DNA of 64,000 bases. Origin: Siphonodentalium dalli. Taxonomy: Eukaryota > Mollusca > Scaphopoda > Gadilida > Siphonodentaliidae. The translations under genes were made by a program, and so were the position numbers. The notes under the pieces are model-generated. The model had not been told where the DNA came from. It saw nothing but the letters and a program-made list of their open reading frames with translations, and ran no database searches. Location: contig CP136069.1 in NCBI GenBank assembly GCA_032622095.1, positions 39,222,194 through 39,286,193 on the forward strand. Reading direction: 5' to 3'. The stretch's first letter is position 1. Every line of letters begins with the position of its first letter. Shown here piece by piece: positions 1 to 11,588 of this stretch.

Positions 1-57
1 AGTATAAAGGGGGATGATCCCAAAAGTGGCCGGATGTAGTGTACAGTACCTCTTTAA
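1..57. mobile_element. Right end of a TTAA-flanked MITE (T2/Kolobok-like), cut by window start
   Basis: The sequence ends GTGTACAGTACCTCT followed by TTAA (54-57). This is the same terminus, with one change, as the intact element at 62060-62670, and the internal part matches another degenerate end at 47398-47448. The left end lies outside the window. Confidence 0.55.
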
Positions 58-1151
58 GATGTATGTTTTCGGTCATCTTATGGCACCGGCCTGTGCGGCT
101 CTAGGTTTTTTATGATAATATGCTTGCAAAAACACGATATTCAAACACCGTACCAACTTGTGATACATGTTACAATTTTAATTATATTAGAAAAGGAATA
201 AACCTCAGAGATGCACGACCGGGTACGTGATTGGGGTCTCTGGTCGGGCGTGCATACCTTGAAAATTCAAATTGAACCCCCCCCCCCCCCTTGCAATTGA
301 GTTCAAACTTTCCAATTGGTGCCTCACGGTTTCTAACTGCTGGAAATTTCCAACCCGATACCCGCAAGGTTGAAAATTTTCCAACCGATGACCATTTCAG
401 ACAAAAATTTGGAGTGCAAACAGGGAGTGGGGGTCTGCATATTTTTTCCAGACACAATGCGGGTGTGGGTGGGTATGTTGGCACTGGACAAATTGAGTAA
501 CGCAAATGTTTTCCTACACTGAAATTTACTCATGTTTCTTCACTATTAACCTTGTATAAACTCTTATATAAATATATATATTAGAACACATCTAGCTCCA
601 TGTAGGTGGTCTATATATGGTTTGAGGTTCCAATACCGGTACATATGCAGGCATTCTGGTTGACATAACTCGAAGTAGCCAAGTTTGTACTTGCTAAATC
701 CCTTGATAAAGTATGTTTTTTTTTATAAAACTGAATACAAAACTCCCGAAACAAAAATGACTTTTATACGTTTGCGATATTTCGTTAGTGTCGGGCCAAC
801 TACAGCTGTTAACAACACAGGCTAATTGTTATATGGCATCAAAGCGATAGTATGTCGGCATTATCGTGTCTATAGGTAGGGTTGGTATCAGTCATTGGAC
901 TCCATGATTACAAAACAAATTTGAATTATATGCTATATCGCACTTATAATAATAAGATTACAGTCAGACCATGAACCTTTATATGCATGGTGTTCATGAC
1001 AATGTGTTCAAGGTTAAAAAAAAACTTAATTGGACAAATTACCTTATTAAAACTCAATATCGTGGCCAGCATTCATGGAAGATTGTCGGGCAGATTGAAA
1101 ATTCAAATATGAGTCAGTATGAGTAAAGGTTTTATTGAGTAAGTTATATTG
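58..1151. other. No gene seen; AT-rich DNA with a poly-C run
   Basis: A C-run at about 279-293 is followed by repeated TTTCCAA(C/T) phrases (to ~500) that recall the repeat around 22540-22790, so 200-510 is probably an old dispersed repeat. The short open frames here are built from homopolymer and repeat sequence and match no family I know. Confidence 0.5.
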
Positions 1152-1437
1152 AGAGGCGACAGATGCATGATTCAAAGTGATAACTGTATAATAGATAGAT
1201 ATAGGTTTCATAAGGTATCCTAACATGTTCTTTTATATTTTTAAGTGGCTATATAATTTGTTGTTTTAAATTAATAATAAAGGCATGGTCTGACTTAGTT
1301 ATCATTGTCATGGAACGTCATTGGTTAGCCCAGTGTGAGCGACATGCGTATTACACAAACAGTAACGCAAAATTTAAACACAGGGCTAAACCCATGTAGT
1401 GCCACCTCACCCTTCCAGACATCAAACCATAGTTTTT
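1152..1437. repeat. Tandem duplication, copy 1 (286 bp, uninterrupted)
   Basis: It starts AGAGGCGACAGATGCA and is followed directly by a second copy starting at 1438. Its TTAA at 1241-1244 is uninterrupted and is the empty site for the MITE that splits copy 2. Confidence 0.85.
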
Positions 1438-1526
1438 AGAGGCGACAGATGCACGATTCAAAGTGATAACTGTATAATATATATAGGTTTCATAAGGTTT
1501 CCTAACATGTTCTTTTATATTTTTAA

Positions 1527-2571
1527 AGGTACTCAATCCGACCAGAGGGTCCCCATCTCAACAGATTCCAACAACAACAATCCGATCAGAGGGTCCTATA
1601 TTACTATTTCTTTGGCTTTGGCAGGGGGGGGGTGAAAAAAACATTTCCGGCACGTATGCCGGGGTGGGTGGGTGGTCAAAGCCACCAACAAGCAATTTTT
1701 TCCGCAACTAAAAAAAAAAATTCCTGCTTGTTTTTTAGTGTTTTGGCAATGAGTTGGGCTTCAAACCCACTTTGAATGAGAGAAATAATGTAATTCTAAC
1801 TGTAAACTGACTGCAGGCAGTTATCGTGTTGTATTTTGTTGCAAATTTTGAAATCCAAGATGGCCGCTGGCAGCCATGTTTTTTTGGCTGAGTGACCTCA
1901 AAATGACTCATTCCTATTTACATGTCCATGTTAACATCCATGATAAATAGTATGCACAGAAATTCATATACAGCTGTTTACAGTGAATTTCCCCCCGCAA
2001 ATCTCTGTTTTAGTGTTAAAAGGGGGGGTGGGTGTCAAAAAATGGTCGGAAAAAACTGCCAAAAACGGAAAAAAAATTGGCGGTGGGGGTGGGTGGGTAC
2101 AAAAAATGATCGAAAGGGAAAAAATGCCATACGTGCCTGAAATTTGTTTCCGACCCCCCCCCCCCCCCCCCCCCCCCTGGCTTTGGTGGTAAAAAATATT
2201 TGATTCGAGTCGAGGAACCCATCAAACAAAGCTCAGAGTTTATTAGATATTGATTTTTGAAAATTCTTATGTTCTCGAGATGAGTACTAATAATTGCCGT
2301 CAATTTCGTTTCCTGCTCGAGATTTGTACACCAAAACTCTATTCAAACAGACAAGGATGGATAACTCTAAAATCAAGTGGTAATAATAACGCAATTTTGA
2401 CTGAGATCTGGGCCAGAAAGTATTCCCGATAATGAAAAATAATAGATTTCTAAAATCGATATCTAACAAATCTGAGCTTTGATGGGTGACTTTCTCGACT
2501 CGAATCAAATATTTTTGACCCCCGAGCCATTGAAATAGTAATTGAGAGGAGTTTTATCGGATTGAGTACCT
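1527..2571. mobile_element. TTAA-flanked MITE (T2/Kolobok-like), long copy
   Basis: The ends are exact inverted repeats (AGGTACTCAATCCG ... CGGATTGAGTACCT) flanked by TTAA at 1523-1526 and 2572-2575. A 470-bp relative sits at 47859-48328; the extra length here is the nested element at 1622-2179. TTAA duplication and TTAAAGG ends fit the T2/Kolobok class of MITEs. There is no transposase. Confidence 0.85.
1622..2179. mobile_element. hAT-like MITE nested inside the TTAA MITE
   Basis: It begins CAGGGGGG and ends CCCCCCTG, as hAT elements do. Subterminal inverted repeats contain GGCACGTATG, and the flanks carry a direct GCTTTGG (1615-1621, 2180-2186). The relative at 47859-48328 lacks this insert and keeps one GCTTTGG. 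hAT usually duplicates 8 bp; I can match 7. Open frames inside it come from its G and C runs. Confidence 0.7.
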
Positions 2572-2766
2572 TTAAGTGGCTATATAATTTCTTGTTTTAA
2601 ATGAATAATAAAGGCATGGTCTGACTTAGTTATCATTGTCATGGAACGTCATTGGTTAGCCCAGTGTGAGCGACATGCGTATTACACAAACAGTAACGCA
2701 AAATTTAAACACAGGGCTAAACCCATGTAGTGCCACCTCACCCTTCCAGACATCAAACCATAGTTT

Positions 2767-4035
2767 CCAGCATACTGACTTGCTCTGGACCTCCGATTAT
2801 GGTCACAATACGCACATACAATTTACCATTTCACACACAAGAAATGGAACTGGAAGTCTCTTGATTTTAACACTGGATTGTACAATAATAACACGATAAA
2901 AATCATGTGGGGTTAGATTTGGCGTTTATACAGGTTTATGCATAGTTTGTTTCATAATAAAGTACCTATATAAATATAATTGAAGCAGATTGGGATAGAA
3001 TTGTTTCACGCCATTTATTTTTTATTAATGGCCAAAATAATGGTGAAGACTAAATTGGTATGGTAGGATGGCACATATAATATTTAGTCAATTGTAGTGA
3101 CTTGTAAAATAGATAGTGGGACAGGAATGGAAACAAGAGTGAACAAGGAATACATTTGGGATGGTATTCCAAATAAAAAAATTAAGTAGAAAATATTTAA
3201 AAAGTGACAAATATGGGATAAGGGTGGTGGGTCCCAAATTTTTCCGAGAAAAACAATTGTTTTGCAAGTAGGCGGTGGTGGTTGCCTTGTGGTCGGAAAT
3301 GTTATTTTGGACCTCGTGTCTGCAAATAGTTTCCAGACCCCCCTCACCAAAAATAAAACATATGCTACTGTTGGCCTATGAAGAAAACAAATTCCACACC
3401 AATTACCGGTTGGAATAGTTAGCAATGAAAACAATCTGAATGTATCTGCGGACTGAAATTTTCCAAATAATATTGAGCCAGGCATTATATTAGAAACTGT
3501 TGAAACTTTTTACAGAAGTTGTGGAGATCAGACACCCCAATCCCCTGTCACACCGTACACTTATGAATTTCTGTTGGTGTTTTATAGTTAATGTATGCTA
3601 TCGTGGCAAAGCAGCTGTTATATCTGATAACAACAATTTTAAAATAACTATAGGGTAAAGTACACAATATACAACATACGATAGCTGCCTCCAGTAAATC
3701 ATTTAAATGCCACAAATTGAGCGAAATTATCAAATCTGATGCGATGTCAATCGTTTTACTATATTTCTAATGTTAGCAAAATGAGCTGGGAAACGTGAAG
3801 GGCAGATTCGTAGCCGATTACATTCATGCACGTGATGTAATATACGTGTTCAAACAGTTGTGTACTTATCTGTTTTGCGGTACAATATACAGTGTATGAA
3901 TATGGCAACGCAGCTGAAAGGTCAACAACTCTGAATTAACGAACACGAGGCCATGTCTCAAGCCTGATAGTATGCTCGACTATATGTTTCTGCTGTGTAA
4001 TATCCCGATCCGGCAAGAATTGGGATCACAATGGC
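2767..4035. other. No gene seen
   Basis: AT-rich spacer. About 3200-3360 has G-run/C-run phrases like the hAT-like repeats elsewhere, and the 133-codon minus-strand frame over it is low-complexity and unrecognised. Confidence 0.45.
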
Positions 4036-4450
4036 CGGATTCGTCATCTCAAGTTTAAACCTTGTCTACGTAAACGTCTATGTTTAAACCGCCGTTTGAC
4101 AGCAAAATCCGTGGTTTAAACCCGTCATTTCTGGTTGATACCTGGTCCAGCCAGACCAGTAGTGGTTTAGCAGTAGTGTCTCTGTATCGTCGAGATAATT
4201 AAACGTACTTTCCTGATGCGGACCGCCTCGTTTTAATGATTGCGCAAATAAATAATTACGACAGCGGTCATATTTTGGTGGAAATTTATAAGCGAGAAGC
4301 AGTCACATATATAAAGCGTATGGGGATAAGTTTGTGTCAATTTCAATATTGTTTTTGCGTTTTATAAGCTTAAACCGGCAACTAAACTATCTAATTCGGC
4401 GGTCCAGCTAAACCAGCTTTATCGAGGCTAAACTCGAGATGACGAATCCG
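4036..4450. mobile_element. TIR element starting CGGATTCGTCATCTC
   Basis: Left end CGGATTCGTCATCTCAAG and right end CTCGAGATGACGAATCCG are inverted repeats with one mismatch, continuing imperfectly into AGTTTA(A/G)CC. I see no clear target duplication and no protein. The same terminus recurs alone at about 7311-7342. Superfamily unknown. Confidence 0.65.
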
Positions 4451-5436
4451 TCTTTTCTTCATCGCGGTTTAGAATTGTCAAACAATCAGTCAAAGGGTGG
4501 AGCTGTAAATAATCTCGTGTGAGGGCGTGTCTAAGTGGCGACTGCCGACTGGTGTTATCCTGTCACAGTTGATTCATTCGCACGCGAGCTTTGCTCAGAT
4601 ATGGACATGTTCCTAAATATATGATTTTTACAACTATCTTGTGGAGTTTTTTTTGGCTTGTGGCAATCACAAATACTGGTGTTTTCTGTGAATTCATTTG
4701 TAGGGTTCAACGTTTTAATTTTGACACAAAACTATGCTACTGCATGACCAGATATGTTATACACATAGTTTGCAATCCTAAACTTATATTGCTATATGAG
4801 TCAAATTTGATAACTTATTTTGATGTAGATCATGCCACAAAGCTCTACTCTGGCTACGCCCATAAATTCCCATAATATTCTAGCAGTTCAAAACCTGGGA
4901 ACCTTTTTGATTTTCTGCATGACGGGACATTTATGACATTGAACAAAAATCAACGCATGTAATATATTTCTTTATTAAATGCTGTCCCTCTGCATGGTTG
5001 CCCACTTCCAACAGTTCAGATGCCGCTTATGATGTGCACTCATACGCAAATTGCCTTTAGTTGACTGGCCTCTTGGTCCAGGATTGACTCGATTATGGAG
5101 ACTTTATTCAGCGCCAGAGGGGCTTTGCGCACAGTTTGATCATTTGAACATTTTAATTTAAAAAAAACTTTAATTAAATTTAAAACAAACAAATTTTAAT
5201 TTAAATTTTAAATGTTGTTTCTTTTTAGATTCAACTCCTTACTCAATTTAACACAATTTTTCATTATTTGTAAATTATATTTTCTTATTTTTAAATCAAA
5301 ATTTTTAAAACCTAACGTAGTTATACCACACGAATCACCACACCTAATTTAATTGGAATCGGTCCAGGGGTATTGGAGAACAGTTCGGCAGACAAACGGA
5401 CATACCGATAGACAGCTCATATACCCTTTCATATTT
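4451..5436. other. No recognised gene; unassigned 94-codon ORF
   Basis: A plus-strand open frame at 4591-4875 has a hydrophobic start but no family signature and no flanking splice sites I trust. About 5150-5310 is a run of TTTAAATTT-rich simple sequence. Confidence 0.4.
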
Positions 5437-5583
5437 AAGAAATAAATACACGGTGTAGAGGTGTGTATGGTCAAGTTGTACCACAATAAACTGAGTGTAG
5501 GACGACGCGTAGCGGAGTCCTACAATCATTATTTTGTGGTACAACTTGATCATACACACCGATACACCGTGTATTTATTTCTT
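5437..5583. mobile_element. 147-bp foldback/hairpin element
   Basis: Arms of about 53 bp (start AAGAAATAAATACACGGTGT, end TATTTATTTCTT) are nearly perfect reverse complements around a ~40-bp centre. The centre holds a smaller inverted pair, GTAGGAC ... GTCCTAC. The minus-strand frame across it is a by-product. Confidence 0.7.
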
Positions 5584-6560
5584 TTGTAATACGACTGAAA
5601 GTTTATGGTCACAATTCGACTGAATAGTCAACGAAATACTGCGCTTTTTCGGTCTCAGGTGAGAAAACATTTCGTGGTGTAATTCGTATTGGGCGTACTC
5701 GATTTATTTGCATGGAGTACTCTGGTAAATTGTTTGCGTAAATAATCGTTGTGATTGGCTAAAAAACGATGTGTTTTCAGCGGCGCCCGTGCCTTTCATT
5801 TAAATTGTACAGGAAATACGATTGCTGTCATTTCTGTGTTGAACGTTTTTGGGACAACGTGTATATGATCATCGACTATGGACCATTTTCTTTACACAAA
5901 GCGATCTAAATGATCTAGTTTACTAAACTAATCGTATTCCCCTTCTGTACTGGTGAACAAACGCTTTCGTTTTCAACTTGATTCCGAAATATCGAATATG
6001 ATCGAGATTCGAATCGACGAAATGCACAGCCCGGCCCCATGGATTTATTTTGTCATTTAATATACTTATTAAGTAACTTTCTTTGGTCCTAACATATATC
6101 AATATACCATAACATCATTTGGACCATATTCATTGGCAACCAAACTGGTTTCAAGCGACAAATCGCTAGAAAATTCGCAAGATTGTCAAGAAGCAAAATT
6201 CAAAGGGTTGCGGGTGTACTCCGTTGATGCCCCGTTTGCGCGGAGTTAGAAAAGACGGGAAAAGTCGCGTGCGGCGATCTGAATAAACCGATTTTTTTCG
6301 TGGTAAAATTGGAAAAAGTAGAATTGTACCACAAAACTGGAACGAGATAGCCATGGTAACTCGGGCCACTGGCCAATCAGGACATGGCTTTAAAGCATAG
6401 TTAGGCAGGGTCGTATTACAAATACAGATATACATGTAAATACACCAAATGTTGTCTTTGCGGGTGAAGCATCTTGTAGAAATCTATACACAATGAAAGT
6501 GATGAACAGAGCGTGATTCTCGTGTTGAGAGACATGCCCTTTGTTAAATTGATATATTTA
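5584..6560. other. No gene seen
   Basis: Unique-looking AT-rich spacer without coding, splice or repeat structure that I can support. Confidence 0.4.
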
Positions 6561-7056
6561 CATACTAAGTGTTGTCATCACTAAATCCAGCATTCTGATT
6601 GGTCGGCGCCCACGTGGCTAGTTGCAAGTATTTATCGGTGAATGCGCAACAGCTCATAACAACATCGATACGTCAGCTCATATCAACATCGATACGTCAA
6701 GATATACGTCATTTGGGTTTGGAAAGACGAACGCGTAATGTTTTGGGCGCATTTGCATTCGCGCAGGATTGACTTAATAAATCGTCGGGTTTCAATTGTT
6801 CCTGTTAACTTTTGCCAAGGGTGCTGTGGGATATTTTGGGCTGGTTTTGTCACGATACACTTTTCGATTTAAATACATTTACAAAAGTGGCTTTTTCGCT
6901 AAATGTATATAAATATAAGGATTAACTGTCATGTGGACTGTTTTTATGGAGATGTAACCGTGAGGTAAGTGGTCATAACTTGTATATAAAACCTTTATGA
7001 CCACTTTCCTCACGGTTACATCTCCATAAAAACAGTCCACATGACAGTTATTCCTT
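6561..7056. mobile_element. One-ended hairpin element, copy 1
   Basis: About 360 bp of single-copy-like sequence, starting CATACTAAGTGTTGTCATCA, ends in a giant hairpin (about 6918-7056). The hairpin arms contain ACTGTCATGTGGACTG and CACGGTTACATCTCC. A second copy lies at 43994-44520 in the opposite orientation with the same start and hairpin end. There is no coding capacity. It is unlike a normal TIR MITE because only one end is palindromic. Confidence 0.7.
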
Positions 7057-7342
7057 ATTTAAACACAGAATGAGATCGGATTAATAGTCAATGAGCGATA
7101 CTTGTTTCTCAATGAATAAATTCATTGAGCGTGCACACGGTGTCACAATAATTTATGACTTGTCAATAACCATTGTATCGGCCTATCTTTTGGTCCGATT
7201 GGTAAGAGGGTAGTTTGATTGCATAATCATATCACCGAATCGAGCTGTCAATTAGCTGGCAACTGAACGACAAAAACGCCCCCTTAGACCGCCAACGTAG
7301 GTTTAAACTCGGAAGTTTAAACCTGAGATGACGAATCCGGCT
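7057..7342. repeat. Spacer ending in a solo TIR terminus
   Basis: About 7311-7342 ends GAGATGACGAATCCGG, the right terminus of the element type at 4036-4450. I could not find a matching left end nearby, so it is a fragment. Confidence 0.5.
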
Positions 7343-8660
7343 AATAGGTCGAGAAAACGTCAAATTATTTTATACTTTAAATGCCACAATAATACTAATT
7401 CAAGTAATATACTATAACAAGAGCATCGCTTGAGTGTGGCTAAATACACCCGTAAATTGCTGTTAAATATGTTGAATTAAGTTGATAAAGGACTGTAACT
7501 CGTTTAATAATAATTGGACGAATTGAACCACATGCACCTAGTGAAAAATACCAGATATGCCAATATTATGCTAAACCAGTGACAAGGTTCACAAGTCCGA
7601 TTTTGGGAAAAACACACTTAATCTTTCATATTCCTCATATATTCTTAAACTCGTTCATCTCAGTCACAATATAGTTCAATGTATCTTATTGGCCGTGAAA
7701 TCTCCTTTCTTTCTTTGTGTGTATAATTCGATATCAAACGAAGGGAAGTCGAGATATCGTACCGATTGCTTGCAAAATCTACTGGAAATTTGGGAGTACA
7801 GCGGTTCGTCGGTTTCCCTGTCCGCCTAATATCTTTAAAATACTTCTAAAACAATTGTCAACTCAGTCAAAATATTCTCCATTGTATGTTATATGGCATA
7901 ACATTTCATTTCGTTTGATACATAACTTGATGGAGTCAATTGAAGCGAAGTCGACATATCGTACGGGAAATTCGCAAGTTCGGCAATCACGATTCTAATA
8001 ATAGAATTGGTACACTGTGGGGGAAAAAACGTTACGGCATAGAGTGCCGGCGGTGATAACAGCTGGAAACAGACATAACCTTTACGGTAAATCCGTTTAT
8101 AGCGCCCGCTCTCCGGCTAAGCGAAGCGACCTGTAGGGATATACGTATGCGAATATGAGATATACTAATCGACTTTTTCAGCCCACTCTAAAAATAGATT
8201 AAATTACCTAAAGTAGAATAATTTATTCATAATTCAAAGGTCAGCGGAGTCCAAAAATGATTGTTGGCGACGGCCGCCATTTTGTACTGATTAATGCCAC
8301 CTCGAAATGTGTAATTGGGCAAAATGCTCCAGGGTAAAAATAAAAAACTTTGATCTAGCAATACTTCATCATATGTAGGAACATCAAGCTCCTAAAGCCA
8401 AATATATTTTCAAAAAGTGAATGCGAATTGAACAAAAGCTCTGGTTAACAAAAAAGTTAAATTGCATGAAAAAGTTTTGTTTACATATTTCATAAAATTA
8501 TTAAAAATATTTACCCCGAAAGAGGAATATAGCGACCTTGCTGGCCGTTTACATATTATCTTCAATTTTCTAACGGTATTTCCTCCTAAAAGATTGATGA
8601 AATATTCTCAAAGTTCAAGGCCGACAAACGGACACTTTAAGTTCTAGTCGGATGCCTTAT
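7343..8660. other. No gene; two diverged direct repeats
   Basis: About 7640-7770 and 7830-7970 share phrases such as CTCAGTCA.AATAT, GATATCAAACGAA/GATACATAACTTG and TCGA.ATATCGTACCG/GG, with a period near 195 bp. A 93-codon frame (7717-7998) spans them and is probably not a gene. 8040-8110 resembles the TAAATCCGTTTATA repeat at about 16850. Confidence 0.45.
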
Positions 8661-9605
8661 GTCGAAAAAAGTGGTCGCGCGTTTTCGGAGTGTTAAAATC
8701 GATATGAGAACAGTTTCTATACCACCAGTGTGTCTATTTTCAGAATCTACCTGTTTCCAGCTTGATATTTTAGTGGAAACAGGTTTATGTGAGGCTTTTG
8801 TTTGTGTACCCCTCTATTTTGTTTTTTACCGTCCACCTGGTAATAAAAACATGCTATTACGCATAGCAAGTTCGGTAAGTGGCTTTCTTTGTTCTTAGAA
8901 AACGAAAAACATGGAGAGATCTTGCCACAAATTACTTAATTACATATCGTAATGTGGTATTTTATCATAAAATCATCAGATGAATTGTATTTATGACTGC
9001 ATTTTCAATTTTCTTTCCCAAATATTAAGGTATTGTATATTCTTAAAATCAGCTACATCACATATAGACGAACATGATTAATCTACAAGGATATCTTGAT
9101 CATATGCCACAAACAAAACTTCGATACATAGATTTTTAATAAAGATATCGCAGAAAAGCTAACCCTTCCCCCATCCTCGCTGATTTCACAAGTCAGATTC
9201 CTTTGGTCCAAAACAACGGTCGCGCAATTTCGGATTGTCTAAACCGACACGCGAACGGTTTATTTATCAATAGCGTGTCTACTTTCAGAGTTTACCTGTG
9301 TCCAGTTGAAATTTTATTGGAAAAAAGTTTTTTTGGACTGTTTTAAGAATTTAAAGAGCGTTTGCTTATTATACAAATATTAATCCTCATAACTAACCTT
9401 CTGGTGGATGTGCGAGTTGAAATTAACAAACATATCAAATATGGCGGTCTACTTTCAGAGTCTACTTGTTGTTTCCAGTCTGACATTTTAGTGGAAACAA
9501 ATTGTTTGGACGGTTTAAAAAATTTAAAGAGCGTTTCCTGATTATACAGATATTAACTAACACGATTAGCTTTTTCATGAATTGTGCGAGTTGAAATTAT
9601 GCACA
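8661..9605. repeat. Three diverged direct repeats (~220 bp)
   Basis: Units near 8661, 9209 and 9448 share GTCTA(T/C)TTTCAGA(A/G)T(C/T)TAC followed by TTTTA(G/T)TGGAAA. The last two also share TTTAAAGAGCGTTT and TGTGCGAGTTGAAATTA. No protein seen. Confidence 0.6.
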
Positions 9606-10104
9606 TATGTCAAGTATAACTCTGAAATGTATTTTTGAGAATGGTGTCGTCAGATAAGTCTCCGCGGGTAGTGTACTACAGTTGCGAACAAAACTAACGT
9701 TGGACCCTATATAGAGTTTGACAATTTACTCAAATGTTCACAGTGGTGGAACTTAATGGCTATCATATACATGTATGCATGGCTCTTACATGTAATATAT
9801 CGTAACTACATGTCATTTTACCAAATTAACTTGCTATATAGTCAGGACACCAGATACAATAGTTGATAAAAATGTGGTTCACATCAATCATATACATCAC
9901 AATCACGTGCTTCAGTGATAATGTCCACTATTCTACAAATGTAATGTTTATCATGACTAAAGTTTCAGGATGTCGCTGTAAAATTGATTGATGTTGTTTT
10001 TTCATCAATTGACAAAGTGAATGTTTATTGCCAGGACGAAGTACCGCATAATACGGAGTTGTGTGCTAACAATTCTGCGAGTCATATTTATGTAAGTGTC
10101 GTCC
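9606..10104. other. No gene seen
   Basis: AT-rich spacer; nothing supportable. Confidence 0.4.
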
Positions 10105-10666
10105 AAAATAACTAATACGTGGCCACGAAATAACTAATACGTGGCCACGAAATAACTAATACGTGGCCACGAAATAACTAATACGTGGCCACGAAATAAC
10201 TAATACGTGGCCACGAAATAACTAATACGTGGCCACGAAATAACTAATACGTGGTCACGAAATAACTAATACGTGGCCACGAAATAACTAATACGTGGCC
10301 ACGAAATAACTAATACGTGGCCACGAAATAACTAATACGTGGCCACGAAATAACTAATACGTGGCCACGAAATAACTAATACGTGGCCACGAAATAACTA
10401 ATACGTGGCCACGAAATAACTAATACGTGGCCACGAAATAACTAATACGTGGTCACGAAATAACTAATACGTGGCCACGAAATAACTAATACGTGGCCAC
10501 GAAATAACTAATACGTGGCCACGAAATAACTAATACGTGGCCACGAAATAACTAATACGTGGTCACGAAATAACTAATACGTGGCCACGAAATAACTAAT
10601 ACGTGGCCACGAAATAACTAATACGTGGCCACGAAATAACTAATACGTGGCCACGAAATAACTAAT
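10105..10666. repeat. 22-bp palindrome-bearing minisatellite, ~25.5 units
   Basis: The unit GAAATAACTAATACGTGGCCAC repeats head to tail almost without change. Each unit carries the perfect 10-bp palindrome CGTGGCCACG. Only three units (C to T at 10255, 10453 and 10563, giving GGTCAC) break it. Spacing of the variants is 9 and then 5 units. No unique spacers, so not a CRISPR. Confidence 0.97.
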
Positions 10667-11529
10667 TGTGATATACGATCGTCAGTCCCATTGTTGTAAT
10701 GGAAGCGGATAGAGATGATCTGGTTGTAGTTGTCCACCATCTTGGCATGAGCCACGGCGATTTGAGATAAAGGGTGTTGTAGGGTGGCCCGTAAAACAAA
10801 TTAATGAATCACCCCTTTCACCAACCCGATCCAAAGTTGCCGCCGTCATGGGGGTGGGTCACATATGGCACCCACGACATTCAGTATATCTTGGGGCCAC
10901 CCTACAGCACCAATTATACCACATCAAACGGTTAAGGGGCCGAGAACTTGTATAGGTGCCATATTTTAACCCATCTGGGGCGGCCATTTTGGATCAGGAT
11001 GGTGAAAGCGGGTGAATATTTAGTTTGTCTCATCAGGGGTCACCCTACAACACACTATATATTTTCGACCTAAAATGGTGGGGGGGGGCAATTGCATGGT
11101 ACCATATATCGACCCCTCTGATCGAGAAATAATGTGTACCCTATTTGACCCCTTCTGAGCGGCGACCATTTTGGATCGGGTATGGTTGAAAGGTGTGAAT
11201 ATTTATAAGTTTGTTTTGGGCCCACCCTACAAAACCCCTTATTTGACTTAAATCGGCCATTGTGCTGAGTGAAATGTCATTCCCATGCATTCGATGCATT
11301 GTGGTAAAAACAAAGGAATATTCAGTTTGTCTTGGAGCCACCTGACCCGTGTTTCCCCGTTCTATCTGGGCTAGTTTATATCGGACGTCCATATCCCCAT
11401 AGAGCCCGGGTCCCACACCATAAGGGGTTTATAGTAGCTTCTCTGCGATCGGACACATTGTTTCTAAAACAGCATCAAGTGTAACCATACCGGAAAGGTA
11501 TCTGGATATATGCAATCAATCAGTTATAA
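10667..11529. repeat. Diverged direct and inverted repeats (~185 bp)
   Basis: 10975-11050 and 11157-11238 are direct copies (GCGGC.ACCATTTTGGATC ... CACCCTACAA). 10775-10855 is the same module inverted (TTGTAGGGTGG ... GATCCAAAGTTGCCGC). No gene; the minus-strand frame at 11141-11416 is repeat-derived. Confidence 0.6.
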
Positions 11530-11588
11530 TTCGCCACGAATTATTATTTCGTTGCCACGAATTAGTAATTTCGTGGCCACGAAATAAA
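11530..11588. repeat. Short inverted outlier of the 22-bp minisatellite
   Basis: GTTGCCACGAATTAGTAATTTC matches the reverse complement of the 22-bp unit at 19 of 22 positions and is followed by the 16-bp perfect palindrome TTTCGTGGCCACGAAA. It lies about 860 bp beyond the main array, in opposite orientation. Confidence 0.75.

Larger units (their letters stand above)
1438..2766. repeat. Tandem duplication, copy 2, split by a nested MITE
   Basis: 1438-1526 and 2572-2766 together match copy 1 nearly base for base. The 1045-bp element between them sits exactly at the TTAA that is intact in copy 1. Confidence 0.85.

Noticed and set aside
2016-2303. Pro/Gly-rich ORFs around 2 kb
   Set aside because: They are created by the G and C runs of the hAT-like MITE.
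10105-10666. Regular repeat array as a CRISPR
   Set aside because: Units abut directly with no unique spacers, and the window is animal DNA with introns and retrotransposons.
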